Of a stretch of 64,000 nucleotides of DNA, positions 21,161-32,393 are shown in pieces. The notes beneath the pieces were generated by a model that saw nothing but the letters and a program-made list of their open reading frames with translations, was not told the DNA's origin and did no database searches. The stretch spans positions 172,194,172 through 172,258,171 of the forward strand of contig NC_073305.1 of assembly GCF_027595985.1 (NCBI RefSeq). The letters run 5' to 3'. Positions within the stretch are counted from its first letter, which is position 1. Each line of letters opens with the position of its first letter. This stretch comes from Sorex araneus. Taxonomy: Eukaryota > Chordata > Mammalia > Eulipotyphla > Soricidae. The position numbers were made by a program, and so were the translations under genes.

Positions 21161-22075
21161 CTCACAAAAGTTTTTTTTAAAAAAAGAACTCCATCAAAGA
21201 AGAGAGAGAAGAGCTAAACAGACACTTCTCAAAAAAAAAAAAAAAAGACAACAGGCATATGAGCAACAGGCATAAGAAGTATTCACTGTCACTGATTACC
21301 TAGGAAATGCAAACCAAAACTATGAGATTATCACACCAGTGCAAACAACCTGTATCAAAAATCCTAGAAACAACTACTACTGGCAGGGATACAGTAAAAA
21401 AAGAAACCTTTGTTCTGTTTGTGGGAATGTAGACCAATTCAGTGTCTATGGAAAACAGTATAGAAAAAGCTCAAAAACCTGGTAGACAGAACTACCATAT
21501 GATGCAGTAATTCCACTCTTGGGAATCTATCGCAAGAACACAAAGTCACAAATTTGAAAAAAAAATTGCACAACTTATGTTCATTGTAGGCTATTATTAA
21601 GACCCAAGATTAGAAACAACCCATGTGTCCAGGAACAGAATAAGTTAATGAAGAAAATGAGATCTGTAGATTCACAATGGATTACCAGTTGGCAGTAAGA
21701 TGAAAATTTGCATTCTGCTGTAACATGGAAAAACTGAAACAATATCATGTTGTTAAAGAATATCATGTTGTTAAAGAAAATTAGTCAAAAGAAAGGCATC
21801 AACAGATGACTTCTCTCAGTTTTCATTTTCTTTAAAAAAAACAGCAAAGGAATAGAATATAGGAAATGAAAATAACCCCCTTGGACTGAATATAACTGAG
21901 TTAATGTGTGTGTCTGGTGGGGGGTGGTAAAGGGACCAATGAGAGAGGGTCTAAGGACAGTGGTGAAAGATATTGGCACTTGGTAAGGGATAGGACGTAG
22001 TGCAGTGACATGGTACACCCAAAACATAAATGTTATCCATGTTACCTCAACATTTTTTAAAATCACTGAAAAGGG

Positions 22076-23241
22076 GCAACTTAATTTTAAAAAATGAATA
22101 AAATATCTAATCCAAAATGTGATTAATGCTGAGTTTAAGAAGCCTTCATCTGGGAGAATAAAAGTCGAACTGAAACCTTACTATCTGTAAAAGGAAAGGA
22201 AAGGTAGAACAGGATCTGATACATTTTGAGGGTCATCAGTTACGCTGCTCTGAGGACTGGAAGATATGCCATGTCCTATTTTAAAATATTCACATATATA
22301 AAGAGATCTAGCGAATGAAGGAAAAATCTAACAGCACTGTATCATTTTTAGTGTAGGAAAATAAAAAAATACTAAACATATAAAAGAAAACATGAGTTGA
22401 AAGGCCAATTCTAGCATAATATTTATGAACCACTTGACAATAACTGACATCAGAGCAAGCTATTTTTTTATGTTCTCTGATAAACTGATGTACTCATCTT
22501 TAAAATGGGTCTATTATAACCAAGTGACCTTAATTATTTAAGGAACAAATAACAATGAGCACTAGTGAGAAGACAAGAGGTTGGTGAAATAAAGCTTTGC
22601 AATGCTGGAAGACCAAATCTAATCATCAACTACTAGAGAAAATAATAAGCTCCTCAAATTTTAAAAATTGATCTCCAATATAATCCAGGCATTCTACTTC
22701 TGGGTATACACCCAAGAGAAATGAGAAAAGAATCTTGATTGGATCAATCAATAATTAACAAATGAATGGATAAAGAATATTACTCAGCCAGTAAAAAGAG
22801 GATATGTACTGGAGGCAGAGATAGTACAACAGATGACCCCTAAGGTCACAAGAGGGAGGGAGGGATGGAGGAAGGATGGGAAATCCTGTCATTTGTAACT
22901 GTATAGACAGACTCAACTCTGCACACTGTAAGAAGTGAAAAAGTGAAACAGAAAAATATGTATAATATTTGAAATCTTATTAAAATCTAAAACTCATAAA
23001 CACAAATATTTCAACTGTATTGACCACTATGGGGACTTGGGTGCAAGAAAAAAGCACAGACAAAAATATTATACCATAATTTTTAACTTGCTAAGAGACA
23101 AGAACTTAATTATTCCAATTATTCAAGTTCTTAATGGAAATAAAACCCTTGAAAAAAACACACCCATATAAATGCCAGTTTCTGAATCAGTTCTGCCTTT
23201 TTGATAATTCTTTCTTAGAAATGCTAGCAGAGTCCATATTT
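22076..23241. other. AT-rich intron 2 with an L1-like patch
   Basis: 22640-22800 carries L1 ORF2-end words (AATCCAGGCATTCTACTTC, GGGTATACACCCAAGAG, ATTACTCAGCCAG). The remainder is unassigned. Confidence 0.45.
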
Positions 23242-23257
23242 AAGAAATGAGTATAAA

Positions 23258-23369
23258 GGGATGGGTATTCGAGCATTGTATAACTGAGATTTAAACCTGA
23301 AAACTTTGTAACTTTCCACATGGTGACTCAATAAAAAATTTAAAAAAAAAAAAAAAGGAAAAAAAAAAA
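23258..23369 (+). mobile_element. Very short 5'-truncated L1 insertion with 16-bp TSD
   Basis: Only ~80 bp of L1 3' UTR (GGGTATTCGAGCATTGTATAA, AACTTTGTAACTTTCCACATG) plus AATAAA and an A-rich tail. Flanked by perfect TSD AAGAAATGAGTATAAA at 23242-23257 and 23370-23385. Confidence 0.95.
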
Positions 23370-23768
23370 AAGAAATGAGTATAAAATAATTCCTGTTTTT
23401 TATAATCAAGATGGCCTGAAACAAAGATAAAGAAAAGTTAAGGATATATTCAGAAAACAAGCATTATACTGAAGGATAGAAAAAATTCATAAATTGTATT
23501 GATCTACTTACTAAGTGAGATGCAAAGACAAAATGCCTGCAACTGTTGAAAATGAAGAAATCAATAGATTCTGTTTACTCCAACAGCCAAAGTGCCCTTT
23601 ACACATCCTAGTTCAGTCTGCGCCTCTAACAGATGATATATTTCTCGTTACATGATATCCCGGAGGTAACAAGATAACTGATGTACTTTCTAAACAGTAA
23701 TTAAAATTTCACTTATCCATTAAAAAAAATGGTTCATAATATCTTACACAATTTTTTTAAATCGGGAT

Positions 23769-24095
23769 TTTTTTTTTCTTTTTGGGTCACACCTAGACCC
23801 AAATTAATAATTGGAATTATAGTATTAGTAATTATTAATTTTAATATAATACATAATTATATTATATACATTATGGATTGTAATATAATTTTATAAATCA
23901 TAAATATATAATTATAAATGGTTATCTATGAATAATTAATAATTGGAATAATTAATGCACAGGGTTTACTCCTGGCTCTGCACTCAGGAATTTCTCCTGG
24001 AAGTGCTCAAGGGATCATATGGGATGCTGGGAATTGAACCCAGGTTGACCACTTGCAAGGTAAACGCACTACCCTCTGTGCTATCACTCTAGCCC
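23769..24095 (-). mobile_element. A-type SINE split by an AT-rich insert, with TSD
   Basis: The copy starts TTTTTCTTTTTGGGTCACACC and resumes at 23954 (ATGCACAGGGTTTACTCC), ending CTATCACTCTAGCCC. TSD TTAAATCGGGAT at 23757-23768 and 24096-24107. About 158 bp of AT-rich DNA (23796-23953) lies inside. Confidence 0.93.
23796..23953. repeat. AT-rich insert inside a SINE
   Basis: Made of ATTATA/TAATTA words and bounded by direct repeats ATTAATAATTGGAAT (23803-23817 and 23935-23949). Not a recognised transposon. Confidence 0.8.
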
Positions 24096-24107
24096 TTAAA
24101 TCGGGAT

Positions 24108-24191
24108 TTTTTTTTCCAGTTGAAAGAAGCTTTTTGAAGGACTGAGGTTCCAAAGCTGGTGGGGGAAAGTGTAAAGGTGTGAGTGTGTGTG

Positions 24192-24224
<33 letters not shown>

Positions 24225-24392
24225 TGCGAGGTGGGGGGGCAGGGTTTGGAAGGAAGAGACCAGAAGCAGTAAAGGGATACTGGCACTTTGGCAGTGAGGT
24301 ATCTAACACTGTATTCTAACACTGTATGCCTAAAACATAAATATTAACAATACTGCAACCCATGTTACCTAAATAATAATAATAAAATATAC
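24108..24392 (+). mobile_element. L1 3' UTR fragment with (GT)n
   Basis: GTAAAGGGATACTGGCACTTTGG, GCCTAAAACATAAATATTAAC, CCATGTTACCTAAATAATAAT resembles the 3' UTR at 21900-22070. It contains a (GT)n microsatellite at 24181-24225. Confidence 0.7.
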
Positions 24393-24538
24393 TTGCTGAC
24401 TTCAAAAAGTCTCTGCAAAAAACTGTTTTATGTAAAACATAACAAACTTCAAAAATCAAATAATGAAATAAAAAAATATATAGTTTACCATTATATTACA
24501 AAACTGCCAGAAAATTATTTGATGAGCAGCTCTCTATT

Positions 24539-25159
24539 TTTTTTAAACTTATTTTATAGAATCACCATGTGGAAAGTTACAAAGTTCTCAGGCTTATGTC
24601 TCAGTTATACAATGTCAAACACCCGTCCTTTCACCAGTGCCCATATTCCACCACCAAAAAAAAAAAAAAAAAGTTACCTCCCACCCCCTCACCCCCACAT
24701 GCATAGCTGATAAATTTCACTTCATTTTCTCTTTACCTTGATTACACTCCATATTTCAACACAAAACTCACTATTGTTGTTGGAGTTTCAACACAGAACT
24801 CACTATTCTTGTTGGAGTTTATCCCCCCAAAATACGGCCCTATTGACAAGGAAACATTTGATAGTTAGTTTTCCACTGATGAGAATGAAGAGATATAATT
24901 TAGGATTTCTGTATTTTAGTAACTAAGTTCAGGGAGATTTAAGTGGGAAATTGGATCACCTCCCTTCCTGGGGCAGCATGGGGCAAAAGCTTAGTTCACA
25001 GTCTGGAGACATGGCTGCAAGCACTTGCTGGGACCAGAAGTAATGTAGCTGGCTCTGGATCTTGGTCGTTCAGCAGCAAAGCGGCCATGCAAACGCATGG
25101 CCACCCGGGCCGAATCTCAGTGGAGCGTGAGCCGGTATCGGCCCCAGCCCGAGACTGCC
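24539..25159 (-). mobile_element. L1 3' end insertion with a foreign 5' half and 15-bp TSD
   Basis: TSD GAGCAGCTCTCTATT at 24524-24538 and 25160-25174. The tail side (24539-24925) is the complement of the L1 3' UTR seen at 14880-15290. The distal part (24935-25159) is GC-rich (GGCCACCCGGGCCGAATCTC, GCATGGCC) and matches none of the other L1 copies here. Confidence 0.85.
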
Positions 25160-25174
25160 GAGCAGCTCTCTATT

Positions 25175-25835
25175 AACCAGAGGTTATGTCAGATATATCT
25201 CACAGCAATGCAATAGATGCTTGGGAAAGACTGAAGAGAAGCCACAGTATCAGATGGGGGTGACACTTGGCTAGTCAGCCCTGACTGACGTTCTCAAACC
25301 TGGTTTTACATTCAAGTTACATGAAGTACTCCTATTAAAGCTTCAGTGAACCGGAACTGTGCAAGAGATAATGATAAAATGGCCCTTGAGTGAGGTATAC
25401 AACTTCCTGTAATTCTTTTTTTCCTAGAAATTTACCAGATTTGATATTCAACATATGCATCCAAACTCCCAGACTGCCAGATTCTAATAACAAGGTAGAA
25501 GAAGCCAATAATCTGCAGATCTTGATACCTTTCAAGAGCGTAAAATATATATGGCTATGGGAGAACATGGGTGTGTTCAGGGCATGGTCAGGCAGAGTTA
25601 AGGCTTTATCTTTCTCCAAGACGAATTGCAGAATGCAAATGACTCATAAAGAGCAAGGATGGAAAACTGGTACATAGCAACAGTATGGGAAAGAGAATCC
25701 ATGAGTTTAATGCAAAGTGTCTTCTGAAAAGTCAAAACTAAATCTTCTGAGTCATGACAAGTATTTATTATACTTATCTACCTTAAGAACATAGTTTTGG
25801 AATGCCGCCATGGAAGCTCATCTACCAGCCTTGCT
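25175..25835. other. Unassigned intron 2 sequence
   Basis: No gene or repeat recognised. Confidence 0.5.
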
Positions 25836-25839
25836 CCAG

Positions 25840-26490
25840 ACACTCATAAATAAATCTCGAAAGAGATGAACCAATCGCAAAATTTCTCAGACATCCTGTC
25901 CTGGGAGACCTCTGGGACAACACCCGAGAGGGGTGATGCAACACTCACCCTCACAAGGCCCCCCGCAGCCGCTCTCACACCCCAAAGCTGCTACTGAGCC
26001 TCTGGCCAGACTACCAAGTTAGATACTGTAGGATATTTATTTATTTCTGGAGCACCATCTCCAAATTCCACGACGTTGACATCCCAGGAATAGCACATCA
26101 GACTGGATGGGATCTCATGTAGAAGCCAACCAACTTCAGCTAACAGAAACATTTACACGGAAGACTTAACTCGCAACAGCTTTGTAAACGCTTAGACAAG
26201 GATTTAAATGTCCCCATGGTAAGATACAACAATTTTCACAAAATTTCTTCTACTGGAGTATTTTTCTATCATTCCGCTGGCCATTTAGTGGTAACAAGCA
26301 ATATAAAATAAATCATTGTGGGTCTGCTATGGGGATGGTCTTGAGGAGTGGTTGGGAAAACAGAGACAAGGATGGCAAGGAGGTGATAGTGGTGGTGTTG
26401 GAATACTGAATGCCTGTTAACAAATCATCATGAACAACTTTGTAAACCATGGTGTTTCAGTAAAGCAGGGCAGGGAGAGCTATTTCAATA
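25840..26490 (+). mobile_element. L1 3' UTR-like region, old
   Basis: CTTAGACAAGGATTTAAATG, AGATACAACAATTTTCACAA and GGTGGTGTTGGAATACTGAA parallel the L1 3' UTR at 63410-63560. No TSD found. Confidence 0.5.
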
Positions 26491-26715
26491 AATATTCATG
26501 GAGAAACTTTTTTTAAAAAATGTAGAAAAACCAAGTAAACTTGGCATTTTGACTATTTCTACTAAGATTCAGAAAGACTAGCTTCTACATAAAGTTTATT
26601 GGATTATAATTTGGCTAAAACCTGGGGAAAGAATGGGATGGCTGGCATTCAGGTAACTTACTTTCTTGAAGTACAAAATGAAGTACATTTTTATTTTGTT
26701 TTGGTTTTTGTTTAT

Positions 26716-26792
26716 GGGCTATATGGGATGCTGGGAATTGAACCCGGGTCGGCTGCATGCAAGGCAAAAACATCCTACCCGTTGTGCTATCA
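26716..26792 (-). mobile_element. A-type SINE head fragment
   Basis: Only the tRNA-like head half is present (TATATGGGATGCTGGGAATTG, AACCCGGGTCGGCTGC, GTGCTATCACC). Confidence 0.8.
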
Positions 26793-26805
26793 CCCTGACG
26801 AATAG

Positions 26806-26998
26806 ACCCGGGTTCAATTCCTCCATCCCTCTCGGAGAGCCCGGCAAGCTACCGAGAGTGTCCCGCCCGCACGGCAGAGCCCAGCAAGCTACCCATGGCG
26901 TATTCAGTACGCCAAAAACAATAACAAGTCTCACAATGGAGATGTTACTGGTGCCCACTTGAGCAAATCGATGAACAGCAGGACAACAGTGCTACAGT
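26806..26998 (+). mobile_element. B-type SINE, head missing
   Basis: Starts within the B box (ACCCGGGTTCAATTCC) and runs through the B body and RTE-like tail (GAGATGTTACTGGTGCCC, AATCGATGAACAGCAGGAC). The tail is degraded to AACAGTGCTACAGTGC. Confidence 0.9.
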
Positions 26999-27002
26999 GC
27001 TA

Positions 27003-27159
27003 TTTATGGGCCATACCCACCAGTGTTTGGGGCTTACTCCTTGCTCTGTGCTCAGGGATCACAGCTGGTTTAGGGGACCATATATATTACCAGGGATCAA
27101 AGCTGGGTGGGCTGCGTACAAGGCAAGCACATCCCTGCTATACTCTCTTTAGCTCCAAA
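27003..27159 (-). mobile_element. Old A-type SINE
   Basis: GGGCCATACCCACCAGTG, TACTCCTTGCTCTGTGCTC, GGGATCAAAGCTGGGTGGGC, CTATACTCTCTTTAGCTCC. Confidence 0.8.
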
Positions 27160-27611
27160 ATTCATTTGAGTTAATATGAATTTGTGGTTCAGGTAACAGC
27201 ATCATAATATTACACCATTTGCTTCGCCCTGAGGTCTACAGTGTAACAGGTACTATAACATCTGAAGCAGCCTACTTGCTGCATCGCAACTCAAGAGAGG
27301 TTTCCTTGGCACTCTTGAGAACACATTAAATAGAAAGGAAACCTAAGCTCTGTGTACAAGACACACAGGGTCTCTGCAGGAGGAGAGAAAAGAAGAGACA
27401 AGAGAAAAGTGAAAGCAAAATCATTATCCGGACTCCAACTCATAAGTTTCGATACTAATGGTCATGACAAATTGCAGGAAAACCTTTTCCCAAAGGTATA
27501 AATTAGAATTATTTGTTGCTTACAGAAAAAAATAAAGAAGAATGTTATGGAAAAAAACACAGGAATGATAGGATCAACTTATGCACACAGGCTTTTTAAA
27601 AATGTATTATA

Positions 27612-27776
27612 GGGACTGGAGCGGTAGTACAGTGGGTAAGGCACCTTCATTACATGAGGCGAATCCAGGTTCAATCCCCAGCCACCCTTTAAAGTCCTTG
27701 AACACTATCAGGAGTGATCCCTAAATGCAAAACCAGAATTAAATCTTTAGCATTGCCAGGTGTGGCCCAAAATCAA
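27612..27776 (+). mobile_element. Old A-type SINE
   Basis: GGGACTGGAGCGGTAGTAC to GGTGTGGCCCAAAATC. Its 3' end was the target of the next B insertion. Confidence 0.88.
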
Positions 27777-27779
27777 ATA

Positions 27780-28025
27780 CCACTGTATCACTGTCATCCT
27801 GTTGCTCACTGATTTGCTCGAGCAGGCACCAGTAACGTTTCCATTGTGAGACTTGCTGTTACTGTTTTTAGCATATTGAATATGCCACGGGGAGCTTGCC
27901 AGGCTCTGCTGTGCGGGCGAGATACTCTTGGTAGCTTGCCGGGCTCTCCGAGAGGGACGGAGGAATCAAACCGGGGCCAGCCTCGTGCAAGTCAAACACC
28001 CTACCCACTGTGCTATGGCTCCAGT
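27780..28025 (-). mobile_element. B-type SINE inserted in an A SINE tail, 13-bp TSD
   Basis: Full-length B copy from the ACTGTATCACTGTCATCC tail to head GTGCTATGGCTCCAGT. TSD CCAAAATCAAATA at 27767-27779 and 28026-28038, made from the host A SINE tail. Confidence 0.96.
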
Positions 28026-28039
28026 CCAAAATCAAATAA

Positions 28040-29120
28040 GCAAAATAAGTTTTTTTAATTACACCAAGAAACCACAATTATTGAATAGCACCTTCTTCTT
28101 AGCCACACAAACACAGCACCATTATAAGAATAAATAAAATGGATTTTTCTAAGGTTCTTTATAAAACCCATCTAAAATTCAGAAGTAAAAGCAACTGGCA
28201 CATTTCCCAAGTTAGATAATTGTGCCACATTTACTTTATTTACTATTTTACGGGCAATTTAATGTGAAATTTAAAATGTGCTCTGACTCTTAAATAATAA
28301 GAAAGGGGGGGAAAGTCTATCAGTCCTGTGATTTAGATCACATTAGTAGAAAAGCAAGAGAAACATTAAAATTAACCTCCACTGAGCTCCCATCTTAACC
28401 ATGCACATAGCTTCTGCTGCTGAAAATTTGCCCTGTGGTGCCAAGCATTAAGGTATTAATGCCAAACTTCAAGCCCAAAGGTGCTTGTTATAGACGGAAT
28501 AACTGCTCAAAGACAACTTCAAATTTAGAGTGGTACTAATTTACTTCTTTTTATTTAAAAAATGCTTTGATTGCAGTTTGTTTATAGGTCAGATACTACA
28601 GTATATATAGGGCACATGCTAATTTATGTAAGTTGTTAGATTTTTTTTCAGATGCAGTATATGGAGCAAACATTTTGACAAGTGTATTTCTATTTTCTAT
28701 ATCATAAAATGCCAAGTAATTTGATAAAGTACTAGTCAGCAGTACCTCCGAATGTGACGTTCCTTGGAGATAAGCTGTAGACAGAGATAATGAAGCTACA
28801 GTGCACTCACTACAGTTACTAATCTAACATAACAGAGAGTCTGATTAGAAGGGAAAACTTGAACACAGAAAAAAGACAATATCCTAAATGAAGTTCCAGG
28901 AAGACAGTTACCTCCAAGCGAGCAGAGAGGGGCCTTAGAAAAACCAACCTGCAGATCCACTGTTCCATCCTGCCAAACTGGGAAACACATTTTTTCTATT
29001 ATTTAGGCCAACTTGTTGGTAGTATTTTGTTATGGCAGTTCCAGGAAACTAAACCAAATAAAGCCTAAACATGTACATTCAATCATTCACACAAAGATAT
29101 ACACATCAGGGGAATTTGAA
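28040..29120. other. Repeat-poor intron 2 sequence
   Basis: AT-rich; no gene or repeat recognised. Confidence 0.5.
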
Positions 29121-29129
29121 GAATTTTCA

Positions 29130-29300
29130 AGTCCAGAAACAGTACAAGCAGGGAAGGCACTTGCCTCCCGTGAAGCCAAGCTAGGTTCAATCCTGGGTAC
29201 CACATATGGTGGTCTCCTGAATACAGCCAGGGGTAACCCCTTAGCACAGAGTCAAGAGTAGACCTGAACATGTCCAGGTATCGCTAAAACCTTGGCCCAT
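29130..29300 (+). mobile_element. Very old A-type SINE
   Basis: GAAACAGTACAAGCAGGGAAG, CTAGGTTCAATCCTGGGTAC, CAGCCAGGGGTAACCCCTTAG. Recognisable only by its spaced words. Confidence 0.65.
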
Positions 29301-29515
29301 TTTTTGCCTTTCACCCTGATGTCTGTAATACCACAAATATTACAAATATAATTAATATTTGTCTGTAGTGTCTTATAGTTCTCTTAAACCATGCCGCCCG
29401 GCCCTCTTCCCTTCACTCTTGTCTTAATCCATTCACCGAGCACCTCTAACGTGTCAGAAAAGACAGTGAGGTCCCTTAGCTAGAGCATCTGGGTTTTCTT
29501 CTTATAGTACAGGCG

Positions 29516-29753
29516 TGGCTGGAGCAATAGCACAGCGGGTAGGGCCTTTGCCTTGCATGCAGCCGATCTGAGTTCGATTCCTCCATCCCTCTCGGAGAGC
29601 CCAGCAAGTTACCGAGAGTATCCCGCCCACACGGCAGAACCTGGCAAGCTACCCATGTTGTACTCAATATGCCAAAAACAGTAACAAGTTTCACAATGGA
29701 AACGTTACTGGTGCCCGCTCGAGAAAATCGATGAGCAACGGGATGACAGTGAC
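29516..29753 (+). mobile_element. B-type SINE, full length
   Basis: GGCTGGAGCAATAGCACAG, GAGTTCGATTCCTCC, CTCTCGGAGAGCCCAGC, CCAAAAACAGTAACAAG, GCTCGAGAAAATCGATGAG, GGATGACAGTGACAGT. Possible short TSD AGTACA(G/A)GC on both sides. Confidence 0.94.
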
Positions 29754-29917
29754 AGTACAAGCTTGGGTCTCTGATTAACAGAGAGCAGAACTCATTACAG
29801 AATTACCTGATGCATAAGCCCAGAGTCTTTATTCAGGATTTTTTAATCCTGAATTTTTTAATTCTGAATAAGTCTATGCAAGTTTAGCTTTTTTCATTCT
29901 TAGCATTTGTTGCCCTG

Positions 29918-29957
<40 letters not shown>
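29918..29957. repeat. (AC)n microsatellite
   Basis: Pure AC run of about 20 units. Confidence 0.97.
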
Positions 29958-29958
<1 letters not shown>

Positions 29959-30785
29959 CTGAGCTACAGTAGTATATAGGAGTAAATAAATCAACTAACA
30001 CATTCCACTTTTCTTTTTTGGGGGGTGAGGGTTGAGGCACCCCTGGAAGTCCTCAGAAGAGCAGATGTGGTAGTGAGGATCAAACAAAGATCTTATGCTA
30101 CCTCTCCATCGCTTCAATGTCACTCCTAAAGTCAATCACAAATTAAGAGAAAAACTGAGACAAATAACTAGCCTAACAACCTTTATTTGTTACCTTGATA
30201 CAAGTTTCAAAGAAGTATTCAATTAAAATATCTTTTTGGCATCTTCGTTTTGCATCTACACCTGAGCAATGCTTAAAAGTGTAAAATGTCATGTTTGATA
30301 TTTTTCACATAATGAACTTCAAAGGATTTATTTCAAATTAATGAATTAAAATTTTGAAACAGATTTAAAAAGGAAATAGAGAATTAGACATAGAAGGGAT
30401 GTTTTTTCTTTTGGTATTAAAGTCATTCTATCTATTCAATAAATATGCCATGATATCTGCTTTTATTTTTTTTCAAAAAAAACAAGACCAGAGTCTTTTA
30501 TTGTTTAAGAAAACTTTAATTAATTTACTCATTTATTTAGGCAGGGAGAGGGGCAGGGGAAGGGGCTGAACCAGGGTCATCCTCATGCAAGGCAAGTGTC
30601 TGAAGTGCTTTCTTTCTAATCCCTGATACCTGCTTTTTTTTCTAGAAAGTCAACCATCCACAGCAAGATCACCAAATGTGTGCCCCGAGTTGGGCCTACA
30701 ATACTTGTGAAAGATCAGCAAAAAGCAAGCACATATATGAAACATACAAAATGCATAAAATCAATGCATCACAGGAAATGAAAAT
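29958..30785. other. Unassigned intron 2 sequence with two faint SINE scars
   Basis: 30035-30110 (ACCCCTGGAAGTCCTCAG ... GAGGATCAAACAAAGATC) and 30545-30630 (GCTGAACCAGGGTCATCC, CATGCAAGGCAAGTGTC) look like very old minus-strand SINE remains. Confidence 0.4.
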
Positions 30786-30799
30786 AAGAAATCAGAGAG

Positions 30800-30987
30800 T
30801 GGGACTAGAGAGATATTACAGTAGGTAGGGCGTTTGCCTTGCATGCGGCCAACCAGGAGTCAATCCCTGGCATCCCATATGGTTCCCCAGCACTGCCAGG
30901 AGTGATTCCTGAGTGCAGAGTCAGAAATAATCCCTGAGCATCGTGGGGTGTGACCCAAAAAAGCCAAAAGAAAAAAAAAAGAAAGAA
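30800..30987 (+). mobile_element. A-type SINE with 14-bp TSD
   Basis: GGGACTAGAGAGATATTAC to GGGTGTGACCCAAAAAAGCC. TSD AAGAAATCAGAGAG at 30786-30799 and 30988-31001. Confidence 0.95.
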
Positions 30988-31059
30988 AAGAAATCAGAGA
31001 GCAAAGATAAGCAGATAAGACAATCAAGAAAGTGGCAGATGATCACACAGCTACTTCTC

Positions 31060-31345
31060 CTGGAAGGGAACATAACATGCCACCGGACTCCAAGCCAGGA
31101 TGTTTCACATGAGGGGGAGGGGGAGAGCTCTCTCCACCCCAAGGGACCCAGCTCCAGCAGTCAAAAACCTCCAGAACCCAACCGCCGCCAAGCTCAAGGC
31201 CGCCCCCCACACACTCAGGCTGAGCCTCACATACGAGTAAACATATTCCCGAGACACATCATAAGACACTCCCTACCCTTTCTCCATAATTGCCACACCA
31301 CATTTGATGGGGCTCAGATAGCAGGCAACAAACCATAGAGAGAAA
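31060..31345 (+). mobile_element. L1 3' UTR fragment (GC-rich segment)
   Basis: CAAAAACCTCCAGAACCCAAC, CTCAAGGCCGCCCCCC and GAGCCTCACATACGAG parallel 63025-63105 (AAACCTCCAGAACCCAATCG, CTCAAGGCCACTC, GAGCCTCACCTACGGG), so this is the same L1 3' UTR subfamily. Confidence 0.65.
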
Positions 31346-31604
31346 TATATATATATATATATACATATTTTCAAATATATTTACCAAAGCTCACATCACC
31401 CAAACTTTAACAACACATTAGTGATAGCCTATAGAATGTGTTAATGTCTCCTGCCAAAACAATCTTCACACTGCTTCCTATACAAACACTTTTTTGTAAG
31501 CATGTTCAGCAGTTCTTCATAAGACAATATGAAATATATTACTTTTGAAATAATATATTATTATGTTTTAATAATTAATAATAATTAATATATTATTTGT
31601 ATTT

Positions 31605-31745
31605 TTGGACAGAGATTGGGGCTTGGGATGAAAACATCCTGAATTTGGTGGTTGGAAGGTGTAATGGTGGTGGGAGTGGTGTTTGAATATTAAATGTAAT
31701 CAAATATTGTAAACTAACACAAAATTTAAAAATTTTTTTAAATAA
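31605..31745 (+). mobile_element. L1 terminal 3' UTR
   Basis: GGTGTAATGGTGGTGGGAGTGG, GTTTGAATATTAAATGTAATC, AATTTTTTTAAATAAAAG match the L1 end at 51995-52105. Together with 31060-31345 it may be one interrupted L1 end. Confidence 0.7.
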
Positions 31746-31815
31746 AAGAAAAGTGGCAGAAAAGTGATATAGGAAGGGGTGAGAGAGCATTCTCAGTGTA
31801 AGAAAGAATGAGGCA

Positions 31816-32006
31816 GGGGGCTGGAGCGATAGCACAGTGGGTAGAGCATTTGCCTTGCACATGAGCGACCCGGGTTCGATTCCCAGCATCCCATATGGTC
31901 CCCTGAACACCGCCAAGGGTGATTCCTGAGTGCAGAGCCAGGAGTGACCCCTGTGCATCACCGAGTATGACCCAAAAAGAAAAAAAGAAGAAGAAGAAGA
32001 AGAAGA
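31816..32006 (+). mobile_element. A-type SINE with 16-bp TSD and (GAA)n tail
   Basis: GGGGGCTGGAGCGATAGCAC to GTATGACCCAAAAAG, then (GAA)n. TSD AAGAAAGAATGAGGCA at 31800-31815 and 32007-32022. Confidence 0.96.
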
Positions 32007-32393
32007 AAGAAAGAATGAGGCATATCTCAGAAAGTGAGGGATTTTAGAGACCTGAGGGAGGGAAGCAAGGAAGGGATGGAGGATAAGACAGACTGGCAAG
32101 GCCAGGCCAAGCCAGCCAGGCCACGTTGGTATGCTAGGTGAGCTGGATAGAAATCTGAAGAGAACAAGAAATAAGCAGGGCACTATTTCAGAGTTTTTAA
32201 ATGGTGCCTAGCTGTTATGTGGAAAGTGGACTGGATAAGAGATGCAACAGCAACCGTCAAAGGAGAGGGAAGGGGTCGGTGGTGTGATGGTTTGCAACAC
32301 AGTTAGCAGAGCACACAAGTTGTGGGTGAACTCAAGGAAACAACAGAACGGGCACATTCATCAGATAAAAGGGTTAAGAAAATGGAAAATTCA

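Larger units (their letters stand above)
18780..22075 (+). mobile_element. Old composite L1, internally deleted and interrupted
   Basis: 18780-19980 looks like L1 5' UTR/ORF1-type sequence (CTGAACTGAGGAAACTTATGG, GAAGAACAGAGGAAGTAC). From 20040 ORF2 words appear (SLSKECSLAGRINIAKMIILP, LYIFNVIPIKI). 20460-21780 continues the ORF2 end, and 21900-22070 is an L1 3' UTR. Most of ORF2 is missing. Interrupted by SINEs at 19625 and 20979. The assignment of 18780-19500 is weak; the 20040-22075 part is good. Confidence 0.65.

Noticed and set aside
31593-32183. Minus-strand ORF of 196 codons
   Set aside because: Read through an A SINE, a (GAA)n tail and L1 3' UTR; Ser/Phe-rich low complexity.
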